The notes: generated from the sequence alone by a model not told the origin. Positions 18,024 through 26,726 are shown, numbered from the stretch's first letter. The stretch: DNA of 64,000 nucleotides from Terriglobia bacterium (GCA_009841225.1 VXMF01000005.1:124001-188000); one strand, 5' to 3'. Numbers and translations: made by a program.

Positions 18024-19250
18024 ATGTCGCTCCGTCGGTGGCCAGTCTTGGCACTTGTGCTTAGCTGCCCGGCGCTCGGAGCAGGCCCTGTGCCGGGCGT
18101 GCATCTGGCTCGCTACGGCGTTGGCCAGGGCCCCTTGGGCGGGGCGCAAGCGATTCGCATCGAAGGCGCGGCACTGGTCCACACAGGCCAGTCGCTGCCT
18201 GCCGATCGGTCCGGCTCTGTGGATGGTGCCCAGGATCCGGGCGCGCAGGTGCGCCGTGCCTTGGACAACTTGGCCCGAGCCTTGGAATCCGCAGGGAGTT
18301 CGCTGGACCAGCTGGTCCGGCTCAACGTGGTCACGGCTGACAAGCGGGCCACTTCTGCCCTAGCCAGCGAGATCGAGGCTCGCTTTCGCCTCGACAGCCG
18401 GCCGGCGGTGACGCTAGTCGAAGGCAAGCTGCCCGTTGAGGGCGCACTCCTAGCGCTGGATGCGGTGGCTGCCACTGGAATCAGTGGCGAAGCACCCGTC
18501 GGGGTGACTTGGACGGTCTCGCAGTCGCTGCCCGGAGTACGGGGAGGCTCGCACGCAGCCGTCCTTCCGAACGGCCCCCGCAGCTTCGTATCGGGCAGGG
18601 CTGCCGATGGCGAACCGGAGTTAGCGGCCACCGCGGTGCTGGTCCAGATTGACGAGACGCTCAAGCACCTGGGAGCGAGCCGCGAGCAACTCGTCCAGCT
18701 ACGGTGCTTCCTACGCCCGATCGAGGCGGCGAGCCTCGTCGAGAGTCGAATCGTCGAGTTCTATGGCGGCCGTGCCCCGCCCGTAGTCTTCATCGAATGG
18801 CTGAACCGGCAGGCGATCGAGATCGAGGCCATCGTCGCCGCAGCACCAGCGGACGAGCCGGAGCAGGCCCGGCCCATCGCATACCTGACGCCCCCCGGCA
18901 TGACAGCGTCCCCAGTCTTTTCGCGCATTGCCCAGGTGTTTCAGCCGGCCAGCATCTACGTCTCAACCCTGAATGGCCGCGGCTCCGGAAGTGCTGAGCA
19001 GCAAATCAGAGCGATGTTCGCCGACTTGGCCGGAATTCTCGGGCAAGCCGGCAGCGACTTGGACCACCTAGCCAAGGCCACTTACTACGTCTCCGATGAC
19101 AGCACTAGCGCCGCTCTGAATCAGATTCGCCCGGAATTCTACGATCCTAAGTCCCCTCCAGCCGCCTCGAAGGCGTCGGTGCGCGGAACGGCCGTGGCGG
19201 ACCGGAGTCTCGCCGTCGACATGATCGCAGTGCCCAGCGAGCGGCAATGA
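18024..19250 (+). CDS. Secreted protein with three RidA (YjgF/UK114) domains
   Basis: 408 residues. A signal peptide (WPVLALVLSCPALGAG) is followed by three consecutive RidA-like domains, roughly residues 28-152, 160-285 and 290-405. Each has the helix with QVRRALDNLARALESAG, or a variant of it (VQIDETLKHLGAS; RAMFADLAGILGQAG), then a strand ending in EIEAIVAA-like sequence. RidA proteins normally are small cytosolic trimers that hydrolyse reactive imines. A secreted covalent trimer is unusual. I could not confirm by eye that the catalytic arginine is kept in any domain. The stop overlaps the start of the next gene (ATGA), so the two are translationally coupled. Confidence 0.82.
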   Translation: MSLRRWPVLALVLSCPALGAGPVPGVHLARYGVGQGPLGGAQAIRIEGAALVHTGQSLPADRSGSVDGAQDPGAQVRRALDNLARALESAGSSLDQLVRLNVVTADKRATSALASEIEARFRLDSRPAVTLVEGKLPVEGALLALDAVAATGISGEAPVGVTWTVSQSLPGVRGGSHAAVLPNGPRSFVSGRAADGEPELAATAVLVQIDETLKHLGASREQLVQLRCFLRPIEAASLVESRIVEFYGGRAPPVVFIEWLNRQAIEIEAIVAAAPADEPEQARPIAYLTPPGMTASPVFSRIAQVFQPASIYVSTLNGRGSGSAEQQIRAMFADLAGILGQAGSDLDHLAKATYYVSDDSTSAALNQIRPEFYDPKSPPAASKASVRGTAVADRSLAVDMIAVPSERQ

Positions 19251-22200
19251 AGATGAGGGCATCGCTCGCAGCTGCAGCGCTCTGGATGCTAGCCAGCTGC
19301 GGTCAGCGCGATGCAGGTCCGCTCTCGCCCCAACAGGCCTTGACATCCTTCCGCATCGCCGAGGGCTTTCGCATCGAGCTATTCGCGGCAGAGCCGCACG
19401 TAGTCGATCCGGTCGAGCTAGCGTTCGACGAGAACGGCGCGGCATACGTTGCCGAACTAGCCGACAACCCCGAAGACCCTCCGGAAGGGACTCCTCCGCT
19501 CAGCCGCATCAAGTATCTCCAAGACACTGACGGCGATGGCATCGTGGACGAGTACACCGTTTTCGCCGACAATCTGCTGGCCGTCGAGGGGATAGCTCCG
19601 TGGAAGGGAGGGCTGATCGCTACCGCAGCGCCGGACATTCTCTACCTCAAGGACACGGACGGCGACCACCGAGCCGACATCCGCGAGACTCTCTACACGG
19701 GGTTTGCGCTTGTTAATGTCGAGGGCCGCCTGAGTAATCCGCGTCTTGGCCTCGACAACTGGTTCTACGTCGCCAATTACGGCTATCCGGGCGAGGTGAC
19801 CTCCCCGAAGCGTCCGGAGCTACCGGCGGTGAGCGTGCGCGATCGCGAATTCCGCTTCGACCCCCTGAGCGGAGAGGCCGAAGCATCGACCGGAGACGCG
19901 CAGTTCGGCCACGACTACAACGAATGGGGCCATTGGTTCATCGCGCAGAACACGACCCACCTGCGCCACACAGTCATCCCGGCGGGGTACCTGAGACGCA
20001 ACCCCCTGCTGCCCCTCGAGCGCGCCGAGCAGGACATTTCCGACCACGGCCGACCGGCCGCGAACGTATTCCCCATCAGCAGGCCGCAGCAGTGGCGGAT
20101 CCAGCGCACCGAGGCCCGCCGCAGGCGGTACGCCGAGACCCGGCCGGGCCGGGAGGAGCAGTTGGAGGGCTTCTTCACGGCAGCGTCCGGCACCACCGTA
20201 TACACAGGGGACCGGTTTCCGAGCAAGCTGCGAGGCAGCGTCTTCGTTGGCGAAGGGAACGGCAACCTTGTGCATTGCGACTTGCTCACGCCAAGCGGGC
20301 CCACCTATGTCGCGAGCAGGTGGCCCTCCACAGAGGAGTTCATCGCTTCAACCGACAATTGGTTTCGACCCGTCAACTTCGCCAACGCCCCGGATGGCGC
20401 CCTCTATGTCCTCGACTACTACCGCCAGTACTTGGAAACTCCCGATTCCATTCCGGAGGCGGTCAAGCAAAGGCTGAAGATGGACTTCCGCGCAGGAGAC
20501 GACAAGGGCCGGATCTATCGAATCGTGCCGGACAGTCCCGGCCCGCTCGCGCGCACGGTCCGACTCGGATCCCTGTCCAGCCCCGAACTCACGCGGCAAC
20601 TGGAGCATCCCAACGGCTGGCACAGGCGCACGGCCCAGCGCCTGCTCGTCGAGCGGCAGGATCTCGCAGTGGCGCCGGACTTGCGGTCAATGGCATTGAG
20701 CCATGCGCGGCCCGCCGTGCGGCTGCTTGCGCTGTGGACACTTGACGGCCTCGACGCGGTTGACCCGGACACGCTATCTTCCGCACTAGGTGATCCGCAT
20801 CCGGCGCTCCGGGAGAGTGCGCTGCGCCTCGCCGAGAGGTTTCCGGACAGGTTCGTTGCGAGTGTGCTCGCGGCCACGCGGGACGAGAACCCTCGGGTTG
20901 CCTTCCAAGCGGCCCTCAGCGCTGGCGGCCTACCACAGCGAAGCGGATCGGCAGCCGCTTTGGCCGGCATACTCTCCCGCTTCCCGGACGATCCCTGGTT
21001 TCACGCGGCCGCGCTTAGCGCGCCGCCGGGAATGGCTGCATCCGTGCTCGCCGCCCTGGTCGACCGCCAGCCTGAATTCTTCCACGACCCTACCCGGGAA
21101 AGAGCCCGCTACTTGCGATCTGCCGCGCAAGTGGTGGCTGCCCAAGGCAACCCGGCAGCAACCGAAGCCCTGCTTCGCCTGCTAGCGGGCGCCGAGCCCC
21201 TCAACCACGCCCGATGGAAGATCGCCGCCCTTGACGGGCTGGGTGCCGGACTCTCGCTGCACATCAGCGGGCCAAGCGGAAGTGGCTTCGCCAGCGAGGC
21301 CATCAGCCGATTCCTGGAGGACCCGTCTGAAGGCGTGCGCGCGGCCGCCAGCCGGGTGGCGCGCCATTTCGACCTCGGGTCCCATGTGCGGCAGGCGAAG
21401 CAACTAGCGCACGCACCTCAGAGCCCGCTCAGCGAGCGACTGGCAGCGGCACGCATCCTGCAGGCGGGCCGCTACGCGGATGTCGCAGACTCCCTGAGCA
21501 GCTTCCTGCTCGAACACCCGGAATCCGACCTGCGCATCGAGGCCGCCCGCTCCATCGCCGCGTTCGAGGATCGAGACGCAGCCCGGACCCTGATCAGCGC
21601 CTGGCCGAATTCGCCGCCGTCAGTGCGCGACGCGATCGCGGGGGCCCTGATCCGTAAGCGCGTGCATGCCGTGGCGTTCGTTGAAGCGGCTAGGCAGGGC
21701 CGCATTCCGCCCTCCGAAATCCCGGCGGTCACGCTGATCCGGCTAGGCCAGCATCCGAGCGAGGCTGTCCGGCGGGCCGCGGCGGGAATCGAGCCCCCGG
21801 ACGAACGCGACCGGGGCCAAGTGATCGTCGAACACTTGACAGTGCTCGAGCTGGGCGGAAATCCACAGCGAGGCGGTGAGGTCTTCCAGCGCGAGTGCGC
21901 CAGCTGCCACCTCTCGCGAGCACAGCGGGGGCGCATCGGCCCCGACCTGTCGGGAGTTGCCAACCGCAGCAGGGAAGACCTGCTGACCAGCATCTTGGAT
22001 CCGAGCTATGCCATCGAAGACCGCTACCGCAACAATCTCTTGGAGACAACGGACGGTCGCTTCCTTGACGGGATCCTCGTCTCCGAAACTTCGGCCACGC
22101 TCACGCTGCGCGGCGAGCTTGAGGATGTCTCCGTGCTCAAGAGCGACATCGCGGACTTCCGGGAATCGGACGTGTCCTTGATGCCCGAGGGACTCGAAGA

Positions 22201-22258
22201 GTCGCTGACCCAGCAGGAGATGGCGGACGTGATCTCGTTCTTGCAGGCCGGACTGTGA
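19247..22258 (+). CDS. PVC-type heme-binding dehydrogenase: propeller, HEAT repeats, cytochrome c domain
   Basis: 1003 residues. The lipoprotein signal ends in the lipobox LASC (about residue 24). Residues ~40-430 match the soluble-glucose/sorbosone-dehydrogenase-like propeller (GFRIELFAAEPHVVDPVELAFDENG starts it, and DTDGDGIVDE and DTDGDHRADI are Ca-type loops). About 430-850 are HEAT-like helical repeats. The C-terminal cytochrome c domain has CASCH at 884-888, then IGPDLSG, and a Met in SLMPEG near 980 that could be the second heme ligand. Such proteins, common in Planctomycetota, Verrucomicrobiota and Acidobacteriota, are thought to oxidise sugars or related alcohols on the cell surface. 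It overlaps the triple RidA gene by 4 bp. Confidence 0.88.
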   Translation: MKMRASLAAAALWMLASCGQRDAGPLSPQQALTSFRIAEGFRIELFAAEPHVVDPVELAFDENGAAYVAELADNPEDPPEGTPPLSRIKYLQDTDGDGIVDEYTVFADNLLAVEGIAPWKGGLIATAAPDILYLKDTDGDHRADIRETLYTGFALVNVEGRLSNPRLGLDNWFYVANYGYPGEVTSPKRPELPAVSVRDREFRFDPLSGEAEASTGDAQFGHDYNEWGHWFIAQNTTHLRHTVIPAGYLRRNPLLPLERAEQDISDHGRPAANVFPISRPQQWRIQRTEARRRRYAETRPGREEQLEGFFTAASGTTVYTGDRFPSKLRGSVFVGEGNGNLVHCDLLTPSGPTYVASRWPSTEEFIASTDNWFRPVNFANAPDGALYVLDYYRQYLETPDSIPEAVKQRLKMDFRAGDDKGRIYRIVPDSPGPLARTVRLGSLSSPELTRQLEHPNGWHRRTAQRLLVERQDLAVAPDLRSMALSHARPAVRLLALWTLDGLDAVDPDTLSSALGDPHPALRESALRLAERFPDRFVASVLAATRDENPRVAFQAALSAGGLPQRSGSAAALAGILSRFPDDPWFHAAALSAPPGMAASVLAALVDRQPEFFHDPTRERARYLRSAAQVVAAQGNPAATEALLRLLAGAEPLNHARWKIAALDGLGAGLSLHISGPSGSGFASEAISRFLEDPSEGVRAAASRVARHFDLGSHVRQAKQLAHAPQSPLSERLAAARILQAGRYADVADSLSSFLLEHPESDLRIEAARSIAAFEDRDAARTLISAWPNSPPSVRDAIAGALIRKRVHAVAFVEAARQGRIPPSEIPAVTLIRLGQHPSEAVRRAAAGIEPPDERDRGQVIVEHLTVLELGGNPQRGGEVFQRECASCHLSRAQRGRIGPDLSGVANRSREDLLTSILDPSYAIEDRYRNNLLETTDGRFLDGILVSETSATLTLRGELEDVSVLKSDIADFRESDVSLMPEGLEESLTQQEMADVISFLQAGL

Positions 22259-22322
22259 GACGGCCTGCGCCCGGCCCCGTTGCGTTGGTCTCCCGGAGTC
22301 GGCCCTCGGTGGGAGCGTGGGA

Positions 22323-22328
22323 TACTAT
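22323..22328 (+). promoter_or_regulatory. Candidate -10 hexamer (sulfatase at 22338)
   Basis: TACTAT with 9 nt to the ATG at 22338, no Shine-Dalgarno. Confidence 0.4.
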
Positions 22329-22337
22329 TGCCGCCCC

Positions 22338-23990
22338 ATGAGCCCGTTCCGATCCGCCAGCCTCTACAGCACTGCCGTCGTGTTCGGGCTGCTTGCCCTC
22401 GGATCGTCGAGAGCCGCCGCCAGGAATCCCAATATCGTCTACGTGATGGCAGACGATCTCGGCATCGGCGACGTTGCCTGCTACGGCGGCGACCGCTGCC
22501 AGACCAGCACGCCCGCATTCGATTCACTGGCCCGGGACGGGATGATGTTCACCGACGCGCACTCCGTTGCGTCTGTGTGCGTGCCATCCCGCATCGCCAT
22601 CATGACGGGCCGCTACGCGTGGCGCTTCGCCAAGCCGTCCCAGAGCGGTCCGTGGGGATTTCTCAATCCCCAGCTCCCTGCTGGCGCATTCACGCTCGGA
22701 ACGATGCTGAAGCGAGCCGGCTACCGGACCGGCTACGTCGGCAAATGGCACCTCGGCACGTTGATGCATACCAAGGACGGCAGGAACCAAGGCGTGGACA
22801 ACGTCGACTATGAGCGTCCACTCAAAGTCGGCCCCAATGACTTCGGCTTCGACTACTCGTTCATCCTCCCGGGCTCGCTCGACATGTACCCGTACGTCTT
22901 CGTTCGCAACGGCCGCTTCCAAGGGGAGGTTACTGCCCAAAAGGGATGGAGCGCGTTCAATCGCGTGGGCCCGGCCGCCAAAGACTTCGAGGACTACAAG
23001 GTCTTGGACGCGTTCGCCACAGAGGCGGAGGCGTTCTTGGACCGCAACGCCGAACAGGCCCGCAACGGCAGGCCATTCTTCCTGTACGTGGCTCTGACGT
23101 CGCCGCACACGCCCACGAGCCCGAGTCCCGCGTTCGAGGGCACCAGCAAGCTGGGTCTGTACGGGGACTTTGTCGAAGAGACCGACGCGACGCTCGGGCG
23201 CGTGCTCGCCGCGCTGGACAAGCACCGGCTGGCGGACAACACGCTGGTCGTCGCCACCTCCGACCACGGCGCCGCGCCGTACGCCGGCAACGTGCGCAAG
23301 GCAACCCCGAACTTGATCCGAAAGCTCGAGCCCCTCGGCCATTACGCCAGCGGCATCTATCGGGGATACAAATTCACCCTGTACGAGGGCGGGCTGCGGG
23401 TTCCCTTCCTTGTCCGCTGGCCCGGCAGGGTCGAGCCGGGTTCGGAGTGCCACGGGCTGGTCGGTCTGAATGACATGGCGGCGACTGTTGCCGAGATCGC
23501 AAGCGTCGAACTCGCGCCCGGCGAAGCCCCTGACTCGATTAGCATCCTGCCGCTTCTCACTTCGCCGAGTTCGTCCAGTCCGAGAACGAGCCTGGTCATG
23601 CAATCTCCGCTGGCTTTCGCGATTCGCCACCGGCAATGGAAGCTCGCCCTCACACCGGGGAGCGGGTCGCGGGGCATGTGGGGCACGCTGCCGATCCCTG
23701 AACAGGCGTGGGGAGACGCCATGCGCTCTTTCGGGTCAACTCCTGCTGCTGCCGACCTGCGCAAGGCTCCGTTCGTTCAGTTATTTGATCTCGATACCGA
23801 CGTGCGCGAGACGAAGAACCTAGCCAGCGACCGTCCTGGAGTCGCCGCTAGGCTGGCAGCGCTATTGGACAAGACCGTCGCAGACGGTCGCAGCACGCCC
23901 GGGCCGGCACTTGAGAACGACGTGCCTAGCGTGGAATTGCATCGCAATTCCGTGCAGTGGCTCGAACGTTACAGTGGCACCCGGCAATGA
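22338..23990 (+). CDS. Secreted sulfatase (arylsulfatase)
   Basis: About 550 residues from ATG 22338, with signal peptide (SLYSTAVVFGLLALGSSRAAA). Landmarks are VMADDLGIGDVACYGG, the formylglycine motif SVCVPSRIAIMTG (C-V-P-S-R), KWHLGTL, and ATSDHGAAPY with D-H as the second metal pair, then YEGGLRVPFLVRWPG. It begins 80 bp after the heme-binding dehydrogenase in the same direction but with its own putative -10. It is the fifth sulfatase in 16 kb. Confidence 0.93.
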   Translation: MSPFRSASLYSTAVVFGLLALGSSRAAARNPNIVYVMADDLGIGDVACYGGDRCQTSTPAFDSLARDGMMFTDAHSVASVCVPSRIAIMTGRYAWRFAKPSQSGPWGFLNPQLPAGAFTLGTMLKRAGYRTGYVGKWHLGTLMHTKDGRNQGVDNVDYERPLKVGPNDFGFDYSFILPGSLDMYPYVFVRNGRFQGEVTAQKGWSAFNRVGPAAKDFEDYKVLDAFATEAEAFLDRNAEQARNGRPFFLYVALTSPHTPTSPSPAFEGTSKLGLYGDFVEETDATLGRVLAALDKHRLADNTLVVATSDHGAAPYAGNVRKATPNLIRKLEPLGHYASGIYRGYKFTLYEGGLRVPFLVRWPGRVEPGSECHGLVGLNDMAATVAEIASVELAPGEAPDSISILPLLTSPSSSSPRTSLVMQSPLAFAIRHRQWKLALTPGSGSRGMWGTLPIPEQAWGDAMRSFGSTPAAADLRKAPFVQLFDLDTDVRETKNLASDRPGVAARLAALLDKTVADGRSTPGPALENDVPSVELHRNSVQWLERYSGTRQ

Positions 23991-24057
23991 CTGGGCCCCG
24001 CTTGAGACCGCGATCGGCTGCATCGAACGCGCCCAAGGGCCGAGAGTTGTTCTGCCA

Positions 24058-24150
24058 CTAGGGGAAGAAGAACCGGATCGAGCTTACTCCAGCGATCCGT
24101 GTCAACAGCAAGCCGGCCAGCTCCAAGATAGTTCGAATGTCGGCCCCCAT
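24058..24150 (-). CDS. Possible 30-residue hydrophobic small protein
   Basis: An ATG at 24150 follows AGGAAG by about 6 nt. The reading is 30 residues with a hydrophobic core (ILELAGLLLTRIAGV) ending FFFP. It lies antisense in the gap between the sulfatase and the selenoprotein gene. A single short ORF can arise by chance, so this is weak. Confidence 0.2.
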   Translation of the reverse strand: MGADIRTILELAGLLLTRIAGVSSIRFFFP

Positions 24151-24256
24151 GGTCCGCTTCCTGCCGCCTCGTACGCTACGAGCCTAAACCGGCCTAGCAT
24201 CGCGCAGAAGTGGAGCCGACGACCAATCGCCCCGCGCGGGTACCGCAGACCATGGA

Positions 24257-24262
24257 TATAGT
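24257..24262 (+). promoter_or_regulatory. Candidate -10 hexamer (AhpD-like selenoprotein)
   Basis: TATAGT with 6 nt to the GTG start at 24269. Transcription starting 7 nt after the hexamer would begin on the GTG itself, giving a leaderless mRNA. Confidence 0.45.
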
Positions 24263-24268
24263 GAACTC

Positions 24269-24802
24269 GTGGCCTACATCAAGACTATCGCCCCGGAAAT
24301 CGCGGAGGGGGCACTCCTCGACGAGTATCAAGCGGCTCTGCGACGGGCGGGCAAGATCTGGAACATCGTGCGGATTATGAGCCCTAACCCGGGGGTGCTT
24401 TCCGCATCGATGAACCTCTATTCCCATATCATGCACGGTCCGTCGCCTCTTTCCAGAGGCCAGCGGGAAATGCTGGCTGTGACTGTTTCCAGGGCGAACG
24501 AGTGCCACTATTGAGTGGACTCGCATTGGCACGACCTCCGGGCAGAGGTCGATCACGAAGTTGCAGATCGTGTGCGGAACAACTGGCGGACTGCGGGGCT
24601 TGACAGTTCTACCTTTGCGCTGCTGGAATTCGGCGAGAAGCTCACTCGTGCCCCTGAATCAATGGGCGCCGCTGACATCGACGGATTGCGCGCAGCCGGA
24701 TGGAACGACCGAGCTATACACGATGCCGTCCAAGTCGTCTCGTTCTTCAACTACATCAACCGCGTTGCGGATGGCCTCGGAGTCGATCCCGAGCCCAGTT
24801 GA
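24269..24802 (+). CDS. AhpD/carboxymuconolactone decarboxylase-family peroxidase-related selenoprotein (in-frame TGA = Sec)
   Basis: 177 residues if TGA at 24512-24514 is read as selenocysteine (residue 82). Upstream and downstream halves are in the same frame and together make one complete protein of the peroxidase-related AhpD-like family: MAYIKTIAPE start, KIWNIVRIMSPNPGVL, SPLSRGQREMLAVTVSRANECHY, then U, VDSHWHDL, and a C-terminal part with FALLEFGEKLTRAP and VVSFFNYINRVADGLGVDP. The family motif is E-C-x-x-C-x-x-x-H, and here the second Cys is the TGA (C79-H-Y-U82, H86). A perfect 7-bp stem with a 6-nt loop lies at 24532-24551. The alternative is a nonsense mutation, but the exact position and the hairpin argue against it. 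The start is GTG. Confidence 0.85.
24532..24551 (+). promoter_or_regulatory. Putative bacterial SECIS element
   Basis: Stem CGACCTC / GAGGTCG with loop CGGGCA. The stem starts 17 nt after the TGA and the apical loop 24 nt after it. Known bacterial SECIS hairpins have a small apical loop with a G among its first two bases, 16-37 nt after the UGA. All three conditions are met. The element is inside the coding sequence, as in bacterial selenoprotein genes generally. Confidence 0.8.
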
Positions 24803-24879
24803 GGCTCTGGGGCGAGGAAGTCCAATTGATCACTGAAGCGATCCCGTGCCACCGGACTGTGCCGAATTGACGGCAGTCC

Positions 24880-26037
24880 TCAGACCAAGATTTCGGGGAT
24901 CGGGCTGCCCTGCATCTCGCCGGGCGCAACGCCAAGCATCCCCAGCACGGTCGGCGCTAGATCCACGTGCGCGATGCGACGGTCGGCCTCTCCACGGTCC
25001 AGGCCCGCTCCGAGCGCCAGCATCCAAACGTCCCGGCACGACGGATCCCCGCTGCGGTGGTTCAAGAAGCCGTTGGCCGTGTCCTGGTCCCCGTCACGAC
25101 CCAGTTCCGGCAGGATCAAGAGCGTCGTCTTGTCGCGGTAGGCAGGGTTGGCCTGCACTTCGTCCCACAGCATGCCGCACAACCGGTCAGTCTTGGTGAT
25201 CGCCTGCAAGTAGAGCGAATACGCGCCCCAGTGCGCCACATCCATGTCCCAGAAGTTCACCAGCATCAGGCGCGGCGCGAACTCCCGCATGACCTCTCTT
25301 GCAACGAAGAAAGTCAATTCGTCCCCTGAATTGGGCGCTTCGGGGCCGTAGATGTACTCCACCAAGCCGCGCTTGAGCGTCTGCCTGACCTGCCGGTCCA
25401 GCTGCCGGCCGCCGCGAAAGATCGTCCAGCCGATCCCCTCGTAGCCAGCGTTGAGGATGCCCTCCAATTGGCGCAGCACGTTTTCCCGGTCTGCGACGCC
25501 TTGATCGAGGTCGCGCTTGATGACCTCGTCCACCGCTTCAAGCAGCAGCTGCTTGGGCAGCACCACGTTCGCGCCATGGTTCTCGCCGAAACCGCGCACC
25601 TTCGTCGCGCCCATCGTGGCAAAACTCTTGTTCGTGCAAATCGCCCAAGCATCGGTCGAGCGCGCACCCGTCGCCTTGCGGAAGTACTCGAAGATGGTGG
25701 GGCTCCTGGCCCACCCGAATCCAAAGTCATCGACCCGCTGCCAGTTTCCGGTGACGATGCTGGACGTGGAATTGTAGTGGGACAGCACCCCGTCGTTGGC
25801 GCAGCTTCGAAAGAAGCGCCCGTCGTCCTTGAGCCCGACCAGCCTAGGTATGTTGCGCAGCCCCTCCGGCGCGAAGGTCTCCTGATAGCGGCAGCCGCCC
25901 CCGAAAGTCACGATGATGACTTTGCGATCCGATTCGGCGGGTTCCGCTGGACGGGCCCAAGCCCACGGGGGCACGAGCTTCTCGGCGATCGCCAGTCCGG
26001 CGAGTTTGAGAAAGTCGCGCTTGGCCAGCCGCAGCAT
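24880..26037 (-). CDS. Exported alkaline-phosphatase-superfamily protein (DUF1501/sulfatase-like)
   Basis: 385 residues. The start ATG at 26037 overlaps the TGA of the upstream gene (TGATG); the open frame continues upstream only because the other frame is coding. The N-terminus LAKRDFLKLAGLAIAEKL is Tat-like (K-R rather than R-R). The body has a hydrolase-fold pattern: VIIVTFGGGCRYQETFAPEG at the first strand, LMLVNFWDMDVAHWGAYSLYL and TTLLILPELGRDGD in the metal-ligand regions, and HVDLAPTVLGMLG at the C-terminus. There is no sulfatase formylglycine motif. It is co-translated with a molybdopterin protein. The substrate is unknown. Confidence 0.75.
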   Translation of the reverse strand: MLRLAKRDFLKLAGLAIAEKLVPPWAWARPAEPAESDRKVIIVTFGGGCRYQETFAPEGLRNIPRLVGLKDDGRFFRSCANDGVLSHYNSTSSIVTGNWQRVDDFGFGWARSPTIFEYFRKATGARSTDAWAICTNKSFATMGATKVRGFGENHGANVVLPKQLLLEAVDEVIKRDLDQGVADRENVLRQLEGILNAGYEGIGWTIFRGGRQLDRQVRQTLKRGLVEYIYGPEAPNSGDELTFFVAREVMREFAPRLMLVNFWDMDVAHWGAYSLYLQAITKTDRLCGMLWDEVQANPAYRDKTTLLILPELGRDGDQDTANGFLNHRSGDPSCRDVWMLALGAGLDRGEADRRIAHVDLAPTVLGMLGVAPGEMQGSPIPEILV

Positions 26038-26726
26038 CAGTAGGCGACAATCTCCCCGCCGGGGATCTTCTTCCGCAGGTTCGGGCCCAAGTCCAGCGGA
26101 TGGTCGTAGCCGGGCAGGATGTCGCCCGAGGGGGAGTAGTACGGCCCGATGTCGCATGCCATCGATCCGCCGCCCTTCTCCACGAAGGTGATCTTGGTCA
26201 CCAGCTTGGCCGACTTGTATCCGTACTTCGACGGCGCCAGCAGACGCAACGGCGCGCCGTGCTGGTCGGTCAGCGGCTGGCCGGCCATCTCCAAGCACAA
26301 CATCACTCCGGGCTCCGCCATCTCGTCGAGCGACATGTACTCGTACCACTTGTCCGCGCAGTCGATGCGCACGGACTTCGCCTTGGTCAGCGGCTTGACA
26401 TCTTCCAGCAGTTCGTCGAAGCGGAACCCGCCCCAGGTCGTGCGGGCAGACCAACACTGCACGCACTTCAGGCGCGTGGACTGCTCGACCCTGGGATAGG
26501 AGCGCAGCCTGCCCAAGTCGAACCGTTGCGGCTTCTCGACTAGCCCGTCGACCTCGAGGCGATACGTGCTCTTGTCGATCGGCCGCCCGGGGTTGTACCA
26601 CATGATCCTGAAGCCAAGCTCGTCCGGTGTGTCCGTCGGCAGCAGGATCCTGCCTTCGGACGCGGCCCGCACGCCCGGAACAGTTGCGGCGGCGGCCGCA
26701 GCGGTCATGAATCGACGACGGTCCAT
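26037..26726 (-). CDS. Tat-exported molybdopterin (sulfite oxidase/MsrP-fold) protein
   Basis: 229 residues. A twin-arginine signal (MDRRRFMTAAAAAATVPG) precedes an oxidoreductase molybdopterin-binding domain. The conserved Cys that binds Mo is probably in KCVQCWSARTTWGGFRFDELL. The remainder includes YEYMSLDEMAEPGVMLCLEM and GAPLRLLAPSKYGYKSAKLVTKITF, which are family landmarks. Sulfite-oxidase-fold enzymes of this size oxidise or reduce sulfur compounds, including methionine sulfoxide in MsrP. Which one is not determined. Its gene is translationally coupled to an exported alkaline-phosphatase-like protein, so an electron acceptor other than MsrQ is implied. No MsrQ is seen nearby. Confidence 0.85.
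   Translation of the reverse strand: MDRRRFMTAAAAAATVPGVRAASEGRILLPTDTPDELGFRIMWYNPGRPIDKSTYRLEVDGLVEKPQRFDLGRLRSYPRVEQSTRLKCVQCWSARTTWGGFRFDELLEDVKPLTKAKSVRIDCADKWYEYMSLDEMAEPGVMLCLEMAGQPLTDQHGAPLRLLAPSKYGYKSAKLVTKITFVEKGGGSMACDIGPYYSPSGDILPGYDHPLDLGPNLRKKIPGGEIVAY

Noticed and set aside
24100..24200. tRNA suggested by a GTTCGAATG string
   Set aside because: No acceptor stem or D-arm can be paired around it.
24515..24802. A separate 95-residue protein starting at GTG 24515
   Set aside because: It is in frame with the ORF ending at 24514 and continues the same AhpD-like domain. The GTG codon is the Val after the TGA, not a start.
26038..26601. N-terminal extension of the phosphatase-like gene (573-residue reading)
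   Set aside because: The extra 188 residues are the wrong frame of the molybdopterin gene. The TGATG overlap at 26037 is a better start.
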